Part shown: positions 23,887 through 31,786 of the stretch, piece after piece
Position numbering within the stretch: the first letter of the stretch is position 1
Layout: the number at the start of each line of letters is the position of its first letter
From: Methylobacter sp.
GTDB taxonomy: Bacteria > Pseudomonadota > Gammaproteobacteria > Methylococcales > Methylomonadaceae
Assembly (NCBI GenBank): GCA_004299305.1
Contig: SCPZ01000135.1
Span: 1-38,983, forward strand
Length of the DNA stretch: 38,983 nucleotides
Reading direction: 5' to 3'
The notes under the pieces: generated by a model
The model's database searches: none
Told to the model about the DNA's origin: nothing
Seen by the model: the letters and a program-made list of their open reading frames with translations, nothing else
Position numbers and translations under genes: made by a program

Positions 23887-24381
23887 TTACGACGCTTTAC
23901 TTAACAGCACTTTGCCGCTAACCAGTCCTGCCGCACCTGCTTCGCGGCTGATGCTAATCTGCTGTACGGTGATCGCATACTCTTTATCGAGTACGGCTAA
24001 CCACGCAAGCAATTTATCGGAATCGCAGCGTTCCAACCACAGCGTTACCTTATCCTGGCCTTCGGGAATCAGGCGTTTGACCGCCGGTTTTATGCCCGCT
24101 TGTTCGCTGCCGACGTCGATGATGCCGATCAGCGATTGCGCGGTATCTACAATGTTAGTTACTTCGGGCGTATGGGTTTGCAATGCGCCGACTTCCGTGC
24201 CGATGTCCTGCAAATAGTTTTTTAACTGTTGCTGGGCTTCAATCGCTGTTTTTAGGCCTCGCTGCTCTTCGATGATCGGTAGATAGGTAAACGCATACAG
24301 CCCGGAAATAACCAGCACCGCGATGCCGCCGATTAACAGGATGCGCTCGCGTAGCGATAACTGGAGTAGAAACTGTTTCAT
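23887..24381 (-). CDS. gspM: T2SS inner-membrane protein GspM
   Basis: A 164-residue bitopic protein. One membrane helix near residues 15-35 (ILLIGGIAVLVISGLYAF) is preceded by LSLRERIL, typical of GspM, and followed by a periplasmic coiled-coil and small ferredoxin-like domain. GspM partners GspL in the inner-membrane platform of the type II secretion system. ATG at 24381 overlaps the gspL stop by 4 nt. It is the last gene of the operon; no gspN follows. Confidence 0.9.
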   Translation of the reverse strand: MKQFLLQLSLRERILLIGGIAVLVISGLYAFTYLPIIEEQRGLKTAIEAQQQLKNYLQDIGTEVGALQTHTPEVTNIVDTAQSLIGIIDVGSEQAGIKPAVKRLIPEGQDKVTLWLERCDSDKLLAWLAVLDKEYAITVQQISISREAGAAGLVSGKVLLSKAS

Positions 24382-25562
24382 GACGCCTGCTCGCTGATGT
24401 CGATATGGGCGGACAGGCCGTTGTTGCCGGTTTCCGCCGATTGAATGTTTACTTTTACGCCGGGATTTTTTTCCATCAGCTGCTTGAAATTCTCTATTTG
24501 TGCGATGCCGACGCCGGTCAAGTGCAGGCTTAGTACGCCGCCGACAAAATCCAGGGCTTGCAGCTGCAATAACGCATCCTGGCTGAGTATTTGAGCGCTT
24601 TGATACAGTAAGCGCAGGTAAATACTGCCGTTGTTGCCGCGATGTTTACGTAATACAAGCAGCTCCTGTTCGGCCTGGGCTTTTATATTGACGATACGTT
24701 TGATTTGCGGAAAGGTTTGCCGGAATAATTGCCGGTTTGAGTTTTCCAGTTCGGCCAGCTGCGTTTGGCTGTGCCGGTACGAGGTGAGCGCGGCGCCGTA
24801 TTGCATCAGCGCGGCAAGCAGCATCAGGGTTGCGGCCGGTAGCCAGGTTTTCCAGCGGACCTTGCCGGGCTGATCGGGACTGTAAATACCGGCGAGCAGG
24901 TTCAACTCATTTTTTTTATCGGGACGAAGCTGCGACAAGGCTGAATCTATGGCTATGCAGTTTACCGTCAGTTGCTTGGGCCAGTTCAAATCGGCGCACG
25001 GTTGGCTATGCCACAGCTGTATTTTTGTGTGCTCCGCCAGCGTGTTTTCAATGAAAGCGGGCAGGAAATCCCGGTCGATTCCGCCGCCGTGCCATGGCGA
25101 AAAACGCACGATGGCGCGGTTTTTGTCCAGCAATATCGATACGGTATTTTCGTGAACCGGAACAAACAAGGTTTCCGCATAAACGCCTTGCAGCTTGATG
25201 CCTGCCTCGCTAAAGCACTGCAACCAGGAGGCCAGTTTTTGATGCGCTATTGCGGCGACAGCGATTTTGTCGCCGGGCTGTTTGCTCCAAACCCAATGGT
25301 AGGCTTCTACATCATTAGCTAAGTAATCTTCCAGGGCATAGGGCAGGGCTTTTTTCAGCTGGCGATGGGAGCTAATCGGCAGATTAAGTTCAATCAGCAA
25401 TACCTCGGTAGCCGGCAGCAGCAGGATAACCGCCGTATTGGCTGCGGCTTGAGCAAGTTGTTGCAGACTGCCTTGCCGGATCGCGGCGTTTTCGACAAGA
25501 TCCGACCATTCGTAAAGATCATCCATGTCGTCAAAAATTCGGGCTAATATCGGTTCAGCCAT
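24378..25562 (-). CDS. gspL: T2SS platform protein GspL
   Basis: A 394-residue protein with an actin-like cytoplasmic domain (about 1-235: ILLLPATEVLLIELNLP, LKKALPYALEDYLANDVEAYHW), one membrane helix (about 238-258) and a periplasmic ferredoxin-like domain (about 320-390). GspL links the GspE ATPase to the membrane platform. It overlaps gspK by 8 nt and gspM by 4 nt, so translation is probably coupled. Length is close to the family norm. Confidence 0.92.
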   Translation of the reverse strand: MAEPILARIFDDMDDLYEWSDLVENAAIRQGSLQQLAQAAANTAVILLLPATEVLLIELNLPISSHRQLKKALPYALEDYLANDVEAYHWVWSKQPGDKIAVAAIAHQKLASWLQCFSEAGIKLQGVYAETLFVPVHENTVSILLDKNRAIVRFSPWHGGGIDRDFLPAFIENTLAEHTKIQLWHSQPCADLNWPKQLTVNCIAIDSALSQLRPDKKNELNLLAGIYSPDQPGKVRWKTWLPAATLMLLAALMQYGAALTSYRHSQTQLAELENSNRQLFRQTFPQIKRIVNIKAQAEQELLVLRKHRGNNGSIYLRLLYQSAQILSQDALLQLQALDFVGGVLSLHLTGVGIAQIENFKQLMEKNPGVKVNIQSAETGNNGLSAHIDISEQAS

Positions 25563-26649
25563 TATCGGGGCTCCTGCGTTGCCGCTTAACTAAGGTAATA
25601 AGGCCGTTTTCCCGGCGATTTAAATGGGTATCGAACAGTAATAAAATTTTGCCCACCCGGATAGTTCCCGATAACAGGAAATTAGCGCTGCTTACGCCCA
25701 AGCCTTGTTTGTTAATGCCCAGCGCGGCGATAGCATCCTGTTGCAGGAATGATTCTATTGTTTTAAATGGTTGGTGCTTGATCGCCCGGACCAGTAATTC
25801 CGCGTCTTTTGCCGATAAATCATTGGCAAGGCAGCGTAGTAATAAGGGCGCGGCGGTATTGACATTGATTGGCGCGTAAGCGCTGGCGACATAGATATAA
25901 GGTTTTAGCTTGTTGTAGTCTTGTTGGCTGATGCCGTGGATTAACAATAATTCGCTAACGTCGGCAAACAAGCGGTTGGCGCTGCGATAAGGCGTTTTTT
26001 GCTGGAAATAGGTTTCGTCTTCGGCGCCATCCGGGTAGCGTATTTCCGAATCGGCATCGATCCAGTCCAAAATGGCATCGACAACGGTAGGCTTGATCTT
26101 GAGTTCAATCAATAAGCGTTTAAAGCGCTGAACATCCAGGTCGCTGGGTTTTTCTTCGACCAGTAGATTGTTCAGGTTGAAGCGGCCCTGCAAATCGCTT
26201 AACCGGGCCTGCATCGCGCCGCCCGAAACAGCGGTTTCCGGTAGCGGTTTAGTCCAGCTGTCGTCGAAACTGTCGAGCTTATTTTCGCGACTATCATTGC
26301 GCAAGGCATTCGCCGCCCAGCTTTCCAGGCTGTAAACATATTCAAAGGCTTGCGACGAACGCAGCAGGTTTTCGGTTCTGCGTATATCGAGCTGCCTGCT
26401 GCTGGACATCGAGACCAGCGCAACGGTTGCGATAGACAGGATTAACAGCACCATGATCAGGGCGACGCCCTGTTGATATGTCTGTAGCCTTGTAGGGTAC
26501 GCTGTGCGTACCTTTTGATGTTTTACACGGCTAAGGACATTTGCGGTAGGGCGCGCCGTGCGCGCCTTTGGGGCTAAGGCGCGCACGGCGCGCCCTACAT
26601 ATACAGGACAAAATTTATCAGGTAAGTCGGTAAAACCGGGCTTAAACAT
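25555..26649 (-). CDS. gspK: T2SS minor pseudopilin GspK with repeat-derived leader
   Basis: A 364-residue precursor of the pseudopilus-tip pseudopilin. The prepilin motif is QQG^VALIMVLLILSIATV near residue 60; as usual for GspK the Glu at mature position 5 is absent (here Met). The large globular domain follows, with LQGRFNLNNL, ILDWIDADSE, NVNTAAPLLLRCL and a SAM-like region. The leader is abnormally long: about 60 residues instead of the usual 5-25. Roughly residues 18-52 are encoded by the palindromic repeat at 26492-26598, read in frame (VGRAVRALAPKARTARPT, KVRTAYPT). ATG at 26649 lies 8 nt after the gspJ stop, consistent with being the native start. Since the leader should be removed by prepilin peptidase, such an insertion could be tolerated. 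Confidence 0.92.
   Translation of the reverse strand: MFKPGFTDLPDKFCPVYVGRAVRALAPKARTARPTANVLSRVKHQKVRTAYPTRLQTYQQGVALIMVLLILSIATVALVSMSSSRQLDIRRTENLLRSSQAFEYVYSLESWAANALRNDSRENKLDSFDDSWTKPLPETAVSGGAMQARLSDLQGRFNLNNLLVEEKPSDLDVQRFKRLLIELKIKPTVVDAILDWIDADSEIRYPDGAEDETYFQQKTPYRSANRLFADVSELLLIHGISQQDYNKLKPYIYVASAYAPINVNTAAPLLLRCLANDLSAKDAELLVRAIKHQPFKTIESFLQQDAIAALGINKQGLGVSSANFLLSGTIRVGKILLLFDTHLNRRENGLITLVKRQRRSPDNG
26492..26598. repeat. GTAGGGTACGCTGTGCGTACC-family repeats inside gspK
   Basis: Three 21-bp units: 26492-26512 (GTAGGGTACGC-type), 26546-26566 (GTAGGGCGCGCC-type), and 26578-26598, the exact inverse of the second. Each unit is itself palindromic (GGTACGC-TGT-GCGTACC). The whole block stays open in the gspK frame. 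Related blocks are at 34292-34362 and 37081-37132. Confidence 0.85.
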
Positions 26650-26657
26650 ACATCAAC

Positions 26658-27233
26658 TCAGTCATGGATAAAAAACAGCCGTTTAATATCGCCCAGGCCG
26701 TTGATCGTGAAAACGATTTCAACCGCTTTAGGGGCATAGCCTAAAGCCCAGTTGTCGGTCCAGTCTTGATCAAAAAAACGCAGGCGTATTTTCTCAAGAG
26801 CGATTAATTTACGCCGCCGATGCTCGGTTTGCTGGGTCCTGTCGAGCGTAGTCCAAGCCAAGCGGTATAGCGAGCCTTGTTCAAAACGATAGCTGATGCG
26901 TTGTAATTGGCTGCCTACCTGGTATGCCGACCATGCCGGAACACTTCGGCTTAGGCTTAACAGTTCGCCGCTTACTCCGCCACGGACGCTGAGTTCCGGC
27001 GTGCCGTATTCGTCCCTGACCGGCCTTGCAATCGCCTGGGCTAGGTCTTCGCCGAGCAAATACAGGGTGACTTGCAATTCGGCCAGGCGTTCAGATCTTA
27101 TCGAGGTGGCGGCGCGCGCATCCAGCAATACGCGCAATCCCGAATAGGCCATCACCGACATGATCGCAAATATCGCCATTGCAATCAGGATTTCCAGTAA
27201 GGTAAAGCCGCGGCTGGATTTGATCATTCCCAT
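26658..27233 (-). CDS. gspJ: T2SS minor pseudopilin GspJ
   Basis: A minor pseudopilin of about 191 residues. The prepilin motif SSRG^FTLLEILIAMAIFAIM has Glu at mature position 5, followed by the GspJ domain (SGLRVLLDAR, LYLLGEDLAQAIARPVRDE, LERISYRF-like and LEKIRLRFFD). ATG at 27233 gives a short leader (MGMIKSSRG). An open frame continues upstream to 27305, but that part runs through the hairpin repeat at 27264-27293 and is unlikely to be native. GspJ, GspI and GspK form the trimeric pseudopilus tip. Confidence 0.92.
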   Translation of the reverse strand: MGMIKSSRGFTLLEILIAMAIFAIMSVMAYSGLRVLLDARAATSIRSERLAELQVTLYLLGEDLAQAIARPVRDEYGTPELSVRGGVSGELLSLSRSVPAWSAYQVGSQLQRISYRFEQGSLYRLAWTTLDRTQQTEHRRRKLIALEKIRLRFFDQDWTDNWALGYAPKAVEIVFTINGLGDIKRLFFIHD

Positions 27234-27263
27234 GCGTCGGCGCTCGTCTTTATACACAACGAT

Positions 27264-27293
27264 GCCCCGTTTCCGGGGCGTCCCTCTACAGGG
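27264..27293. repeat. GCCCCG-TTTC-CGGGGC hairpin pair between gspI and gspJ
   Basis: GCCCCG (27264-27269) pairs with CGGGGC (27274-27279) around TTTC. A second small hairpin CCCT-CTAC-AGGG follows at 27282-27293. This block accounts for much of the 90-nt gap between gspI and gspJ, which are tightly packed elsewhere in the operon. Confidence 0.55.
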
Positions 27294-27323
27294 GATTGTC
27301 GCCATGCCGGGGCGTAGGAAGGA

Positions 27324-27758
27324 TTAGCGATTGTCGGGTTCAAGCGGCATCTCCGGTTTTTTTTCAACAACGGGGTCGAGTTCCGCTACGCCGACGGATT
27401 CAGGAATAAAGCTTATTAATTCCGTGTAAGGCTCCTTATCGCCTTCCAGGTAAACCGGGATTTGGTATCGCCATAGCCCCAGCGTGGTGGTGACCTGACG
27501 CTTAGTTTGCCAATACCAGCGCCGTCCGGCCTGGGTTTCCCAGCCGTCGTCCTGTTCCGGTTTTTCCTTGGCAAGCCGCAGCTGAGCTGCATGATTGGCG
27601 GCGATAATCGCGGCGATGGTTTTATTTTCGATATGCCACAGATTGCGTGTGTTGTCGGAGGCGATTTTGAGCAGCCCGGTCATCAGGATTGCCAAAATTG
27701 CCAGTGCAATCAGGATTTCCAATAAGGTGAAACCGGCTGTTTTCGGCATAGGTTTCAT
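27324..27758 (-). CDS. gspI: T2SS minor pseudopilin GspI
   Basis: A 144-residue minor pseudopilin. Leader MKPMPKTAG, then FTLLEILIALAILAILMTGLL with Glu at mature position 5. The rest matches GspI: a short helix (HAAQLRLAKEK) followed by a GWETQAGRRWYWQTKRQVT beta region. ATG at 27758 overlaps the gspH stop by 4 nt. The gene is followed by a hairpin block rather than directly by gspJ. Confidence 0.92.
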   Translation of the reverse strand: MKPMPKTAGFTLLEILIALAILAILMTGLLKIASDNTRNLWHIENKTIAAIIAANHAAQLRLAKEKPEQDDGWETQAGRRWYWQTKRQVTTTLGLWRYQIPVYLEGDKEPYTELISFIPESVGVAELDPVVEKKPEMPLEPDNR

Positions 27759-28270
27759 AGTGCGGACGTAGCGGTTTGCGCCGCGATGACCAGTCCGTTA
27801 TTTAGCGTATTGGTCAGGGTAAATGTTTCATCGCTGCCGTTTAAAGCGATTGTTATTTGGAACAGGCTGATGTCGCCGTCCGGCGTAAACACGATCTGCG
27901 GATCGGGAACATGGTCGGCCTGGTCGCGCAGTAAAATCGCCTGTTTTTCGACTTGCAGGTCGATAGAGAGTTGCGGGTGCAGGGTTCTCGGTTTAAACAA
28001 GTCATCCTTGATTTCAGTATGCCACTGGCCGTTGTTCATTGTCATAAACCGGTAGCCGTGCCGGTAATATTCAAGCGCGACAGGCATCCCCCGAATAATC
28101 GCTTCCTGCGAAGCCAGCTGGAATAGTTGCAACAAACGCTCGGCTTCTTGTTTCTGCTGGTCGCGCTGATTGCCGGAGTTCATAGACAGCATGGCCATGC
28201 TGCTGATGATGCCGATCAGCACAATAACGATCAGCAATTCAATCAGGGTGAAGCCTTTTGGGTTTTGCAC
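27755..28270 (-). CDS. gspH: T2SS minor pseudopilin GspH
   Basis: A 171-residue minor pseudopilin. A very short leader (MQNPKG) precedes FTLIELLIVIVLIGIISSMA with Glu at mature position 5. The globular part (LLQLFQLASQEAIIRGMPVALEY, GYRFM, LRDQADHVPDPQIVFTPDGD) fits the GspH/FimT domain, with ILLRD and FTPDGD strands. GspH links the tip to the GspG shaft. It begins 12 nt after gspG and overlaps gspI by 4 nt. Confidence 0.92.
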   Translation of the reverse strand: MQNPKGFTLIELLIVIVLIGIISSMAMLSMNSGNQRDQQKQEAERLLQLFQLASQEAIIRGMPVALEYYRHGYRFMTMNNGQWHTEIKDDLFKPRTLHPQLSIDLQVEKQAILLRDQADHVPDPQIVFTPDGDISLFQITIALNGSDETFTLTNTLNNGLVIAAQTATSAL

Positions 28271-28282
28271 GGCGTTTTGGGG

Positions 28283-28714
28283 TTATTTAAGATCCCAGTT
28301 AGTAATGTCGGCGCCTGCATCGCTGCCGCCTTCTACGCCGTCCGCGCCGAAAGAGTACAGGTCGAACTCCCCATGTACGCCCGGTTGCAGATAAAGATAA
28401 GGTTTGTTCCAGGGATCGGTCGGCAAGCTGTCCAGGTAACCGCCTTTTTTCCAGTTGGCGCCCGCCGCAAGGTTTGACGGTTTGGTAACCAGCGCTTCCA
28501 GGCCTTGTTCGGTAGTCGGATAAGTGAAATTATCCAATCGGTATAAATCCAGTGCGGCGGTGATGGCGCGGATGTCTTGTTTGGTTTTGGTGGCACGGGC
28601 TTCGTCAGGGCGGCCCATAATTTTGGGTACGATGATGGATGCGAGTATGCCTAGAATAACGACGACAATCATGACTTCAATCAGGGTAAAACCGGTTTGT
28701 TTTTTTGTGTTCAT
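28283..28714 (-). CDS. gspG: T2SS major pseudopilin GspG
   Basis: A 143-residue major subunit of the pseudopilus. Leader MNTKKQTG, then FTLIEVMIVVVILGILASIIVPKIMGRPDEA with Glu at mature position 5. The globular domain has the family hallmark LDLYRLDNFTYPTTEQGL, LPTDPWNKPY, and the calcium-binding loop YSFGADGVEGG...ADITNWD. ATG at 28714 gives a normal leader; the frame continues to a TTG at 28735 within a TTCAAGG tandem repeat and is not favoured. The upstream gap to gspF contains only repeats. Confidence 0.95.
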   Translation of the reverse strand: MNTKKQTGFTLIEVMIVVVILGILASIIVPKIMGRPDEARATKTKQDIRAITAALDLYRLDNFTYPTTEQGLEALVTKPSNLAAGANWKKGGYLDSLPTDPWNKPYLYLQPGVHGEFDLYSFGADGVEGGSDAGADITNWDLK

Positions 28715-28720
28715 ATAGTT

Positions 28721-28777
28721 AGGTTCAAGGTTCAAGGTTCAAGGTTTATCGTTCCCACGCCGGAGTGTGGGAACGAT
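28721..28777. repeat. TTCAAGG tandem repeat plus CGTTCCCAC hairpin between gspF and gspG
   Basis: TTCAAGG is repeated three full times plus partial units at 28721-28746. Directly adjoining is an 11-bp perfect hairpin, ATCGTTCCCAC (28748-28758) with GTGGGAACGAT (28767-28777). Together they fill the 68-nt gap between two operon genes. The hairpin belongs to the family at 7425 and 31713. Confidence 0.75.
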
Positions 28778-28782
28778 GTGGG

Positions 28783-29994
28783 TTATCTAATCAACTGGTT
28801 CATCTCAAAAATAGGCAACAGGATAGCCAGCACGATCATCAGCACAACCAGTCCCATAAATAGGATCAGCGCCGGTTCGAACAAGCCCATGGTCAGCTCG
28901 GTTAATGACTCCATTTCCCGCTCCTGATCGTCGGCGGCATTCGCCAGCATCTGCGGCAACTGGCCGCTGGCTTCGCCGCTGGCAATCAGGTGTATTGTCA
29001 CCGGCGGAAAAAAACCGCATTTTTCCAGCGCCTTGTTCAGGCTTTGGCCTTCACGCACCCGTAGCGTGGTGCTTTCTATCGCTTTTTCCATCGCATTATT
29101 GGCCAATACTTGGCTGGATATTTTCAGCGCTTCCAGCAGTTCCACGCCGCTATTGGTCAGGATCGCCAAGGTGCGGGTAAATCGCGCACTGTTAATGCCT
29201 TTGGTAAACCGCGAAATCAGCGGCGCAGTCAATAAAAAACGATGAAACGCCAGTCGCGGCGCGTCATGCCTGAGTATCGCCTTGGCCGCAACAGCAAGGC
29301 AGGCGAATATGCCCAGCATGATCAGGCCGTTGTTTTTAAAAAAATCGCTACAGGCAATCAAGCCGACGGTAATAGCTGGTAATTGCTGGTCCATTTTGTC
29401 GAAAACGCCGGTGATTTCCGGGACGACATAGGTTAATAAGCCGATGACCACCAATATCGATACCGAGGTCAGCATCACCGGGTAAATCATCGCCATTTGC
29501 AGTTTGCTGTGGATTTGACCCTTGTCGCTGATGTAATCGGCCAGTCGCTCCAGCACTTGGTCGAGCTTGCCAGACGATTCCCCGGCGGCAACGGTCGCAC
29601 GGTACAGCGGCGAAAAGGTGCTGGGGAATGCATTGCAGGCTTGCGCGAAGCTTTGGCCTTCTAAAATCCTAGTCCTGATGCCCAATAAAACCCGCCGGGT
29701 TCGGGCCGATTCCAATTGTTTTGCGATAATGCCCAAAGCTTCGTCTATCGCCAGGCCGGAGCGCAATAACGCCGACAGCTGCCGGGTGATATGCGCCATC
29801 TGCCGTAAATTAATGCGGTGTGCAAACAGCGAATTTTGGGCGCTATGCTCTTTGTTGTGGACTTCGTTAAGTTCCAACAGGTGCAGGCCCTGATTGCGCA
29901 ATTGCTGTCTGGCGAGTTTGACGGTGTCGCTTTCAAAGACGCCTTTGACCGATTGGCCGACGCTGTTAATCGCTTTATATTCGAAGGCGGCCAT
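28783..29994 (-). CDS. gspF: T2SS inner-membrane platform protein GspF
   Basis: A 403-residue polytopic protein with two homologous GspF domains (about 67-190 and 270-392) and three membrane helices (about 168-190, 218-240, 372-393). Seen: N-terminal AFEYKAINSVGQSVKGVFESD, LRQMAHITRQLSALLRSGL, the second-domain RFTRTLAILTNSGVELLEALK and PPVTIHLIASGEASGQL, then FEPALILFMGLVVLMIVLAILLPIFEMNQLI. The start overlaps the gspE stop (TAATG). GspF is the membrane scaffold driven by GspE. Confidence 0.95.
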   Translation of the reverse strand: MAAFEYKAINSVGQSVKGVFESDTVKLARQQLRNQGLHLLELNEVHNKEHSAQNSLFAHRINLRQMAHITRQLSALLRSGLAIDEALGIIAKQLESARTRRVLLGIRTRILEGQSFAQACNAFPSTFSPLYRATVAAGESSGKLDQVLERLADYISDKGQIHSKLQMAMIYPVMLTSVSILVVIGLLTYVVPEITGVFDKMDQQLPAITVGLIACSDFFKNNGLIMLGIFACLAVAAKAILRHDAPRLAFHRFLLTAPLISRFTKGINSARFTRTLAILTNSGVELLEALKISSQVLANNAMEKAIESTTLRVREGQSLNKALEKCGFFPPVTIHLIASGEASGQLPQMLANAADDQEREMESLTELTMGLFEPALILFMGLVVLMIVLAILLPIFEMNQLIR

Positions 29995-31496
29995 TAGTCT
30001 TTTTGGGTGATGCGTATCGCTTCATCGAGACTGGTTTCCCCGGCCAGCACTTTTTCCAGCGCACTGTGCTGGATGCTGCGCGAGGAGAGTCTGGCGTGTC
30101 GTTCCAGTTCGGATTCCTGCGCCTGTTCATTGATCATATGGCGCAGGCTTGCATCGATTGCAATCAGTTCGAAAATACCGGCGCGTCCTTTAAAGCCGCT
30201 GTGTTTGCAATGCTCGCAGCCGTCGGGCCGGTAAATATCGACGCACTCGTCAGCCTTTGCCTGATAGCCCAACCCCGATAAATCCTGGGCCGGAACCCGC
30301 TCCGGTTGTTTGCACAGAGGGCAAAGCTTGCGCAATAAGCGTTGCGCGATAACGCCGACCAGGCTTGAGGCCAGCAGGAAAGGCTCTACGCCCATGTCGC
30401 GCAAACGGGTAATCGCGCCGGTTGCGGTGTTGGTATGCAGGGTCGACAGCACCAAATGCCCGGTCAAGCTGGCTTGCACGGAAATTTCAGCGGTTTCTTT
30501 GTCGCGGATTTCGCCGACCATCACAATATCGGGGTCTTGGCGCAAAATAGCCCGCAAGCCTTTGGCAAAGGTCATTTCAACCTTGTTGTTGACTTGGGTT
30601 TGGCCGATGCCGTCGAGGTAGAATTCGATAGGATCTTCGACGGTCAGGATATTGCGGGTGCGTTGGTTTAATTGATTCAGCACCGCATAAAGGCTGGTGG
30701 TTTTGCCCGAACCGGTGGGTCCGGTAACCAGGATAATGCCGTGCGGGCGGTTAATCATTTGCTGTATGATTGCCAGCTCATGGTCGGCCATGCCCAATTG
30801 TTTCAGGCTCAGTTGGTTGGCCTGTTTGTCCAATAAACGCAATACCACGCGTTCGCCGTAGCCGGAGGGCAGGGTGGAGACGCGCACATCGACGGTGCGC
30901 CCGCCGACCATCAGAGAAATACGCCCGTCCTGCGGCAGCCTTTTTTCGGCGATGTCGAGTTTGGCCATGACTTTTAGCCGGGAAATAACCATTGCCGCAA
31001 ACTCGCGTTGCGGCTCGATGATTTCCCGTAAGATGCCGTCTATCCTGAAGCGAACGACCATGCGTGTTTCGTAGGATTCGATGTGAATGTCGGAGGCGTT
31101 TTCTTTAATAGCCTCGGTCAGCAAGGCGTTAATCAGTCGGATAATCGGCGCTTCGTCCTCGCTTTCCATCAGGTCTTCGGGTTTCGGTAAATGCTGCGCC
31201 ATGTCCGCGAGGTCGAGGTTTTCGTGCAGGCTGTCGACCATCTGTTGGGCATGACCGGCTTTTTGCTCATAAGTCGCCTGTAGCAGCGCATCGAAAGCTT
31301 CGGGATCGATTTGCTCGAAGTTGACCGGTCGGCCTATGAGCCTACGTATTTCGAATAAAGCCTGGCTTGCGGTTTTTTCCAGGTAGACAACGCTGGGAGT
31401 ATTATCCTGATTGGTTTTGACCAATATGCCGTGCCGTTTTGCAAAGCTGTAGGAAGGCTGCTGAAAATGGTTTTCAGGGGTGTTGTTGATGTTCAT
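29994..31496 (-). CDS. gspE: T2SS assembly ATPase GspE
   Basis: A 500-residue cytoplasmic ATPase powering pseudopilus assembly. N1E-like domain (about 1-110), N2E/central domain with LLTEAIKENASDIHIE and MVVRFRIDGIL, then Walker A GPTGSGKTT (about 257-265), Asp box TVEDPIE, Walker B RQDPDIVMVGEIRD and His box LSTLHTNTA. The zinc-binding tetracysteine is present as CPLC (about 392) and CEHC (about 427). The 290-nt gap to the upstream gspD is filled with nested repeats, so gspE may need its own promoter or read-through across them. Confidence 0.96.
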   Translation of the reverse strand: MNINNTPENHFQQPSYSFAKRHGILVKTNQDNTPSVVYLEKTASQALFEIRRLIGRPVNFEQIDPEAFDALLQATYEQKAGHAQQMVDSLHENLDLADMAQHLPKPEDLMESEDEAPIIRLINALLTEAIKENASDIHIESYETRMVVRFRIDGILREIIEPQREFAAMVISRLKVMAKLDIAEKRLPQDGRISLMVGGRTVDVRVSTLPSGYGERVVLRLLDKQANQLSLKQLGMADHELAIIQQMINRPHGIILVTGPTGSGKTTSLYAVLNQLNQRTRNILTVEDPIEFYLDGIGQTQVNNKVEMTFAKGLRAILRQDPDIVMVGEIRDKETAEISVQASLTGHLVLSTLHTNTATGAITRLRDMGVEPFLLASSLVGVIAQRLLRKLCPLCKQPERVPAQDLSGLGYQAKADECVDIYRPDGCEHCKHSGFKGRAGIFELIAIDASLRHMINEQAQESELERHARLSSRSIQHSALEKVLAGETSLDEAIRITQKD

Positions 31497-31510
31497 TGGC
31501 TAACAATTGC

Positions 31511-31767
31511 GTCCACGAAAATCACGAAAAAATGTAACTACTTAGGGCTAATTTTATAATAGAACACGGATGACACGGCTTGGACGGATTTAAACGGATT
31601 TTAAAGACTCGATGGGCAGCCCATTCATTAGTTTTATCCGTGTTTATCAGTCTAATCCGTGTCATCCGTGTTCCATTTTCTATCTGCTGAGTAGTTACAA
31701 AAAAATAATGAAATCGTTCCCACGCTCCGGCGTCGTGCTTTTCGTGTCTTTCGTGCCTTTCGTGGAC
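31511..31767. repeat. Nested repeat block between gspD and gspE
   Basis: The outermost pair is GTCCACGAAA (31511-31520) with its exact inverse TTTCGTGGAC (31758-31767); the adjoining bases repeat the word TTTCGTG. Nested inside are a complete MITE-like element (31534-31698) and a half copy of the CGTTCCCACGCTCC hairpin (31713-31732). No gene is present. This appears to be serial insertion of unrelated small elements. Confidence 0.75.
31534..31698. repeat. MITE-like element, complete copy D
   Basis: A 165-bp copy with terminal inverted repeats GTAACTACTTAG (31534-31545) and CTGAGTAGTTAC (31687-31698), 11 of 12 positions complementary. The core is bounded by AGAACACGGATGACACGG and CCGTGTCATCCGTGTTCC. 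The central loop differs from the other copies, containing GATGGGCAGCCCATTC. Confidence 0.8.
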
Positions 31768-31786
31768 AATTTTTTTGGAAATCATC

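Noticed and set aside
27234-27305. Extended N-terminus for GspJ
   Set aside because: The added residues run through a hairpin repeat, and the ATG at 27233 already gives a normal prepilin leader.
10737-31698. Dispersed CGGATGACACGG repeats as a CRISPR or integron attachment array
   Set aside because: Copies are isolated, kilobases apart, and have terminal inverted repeats, fitting a MITE-like element instead.
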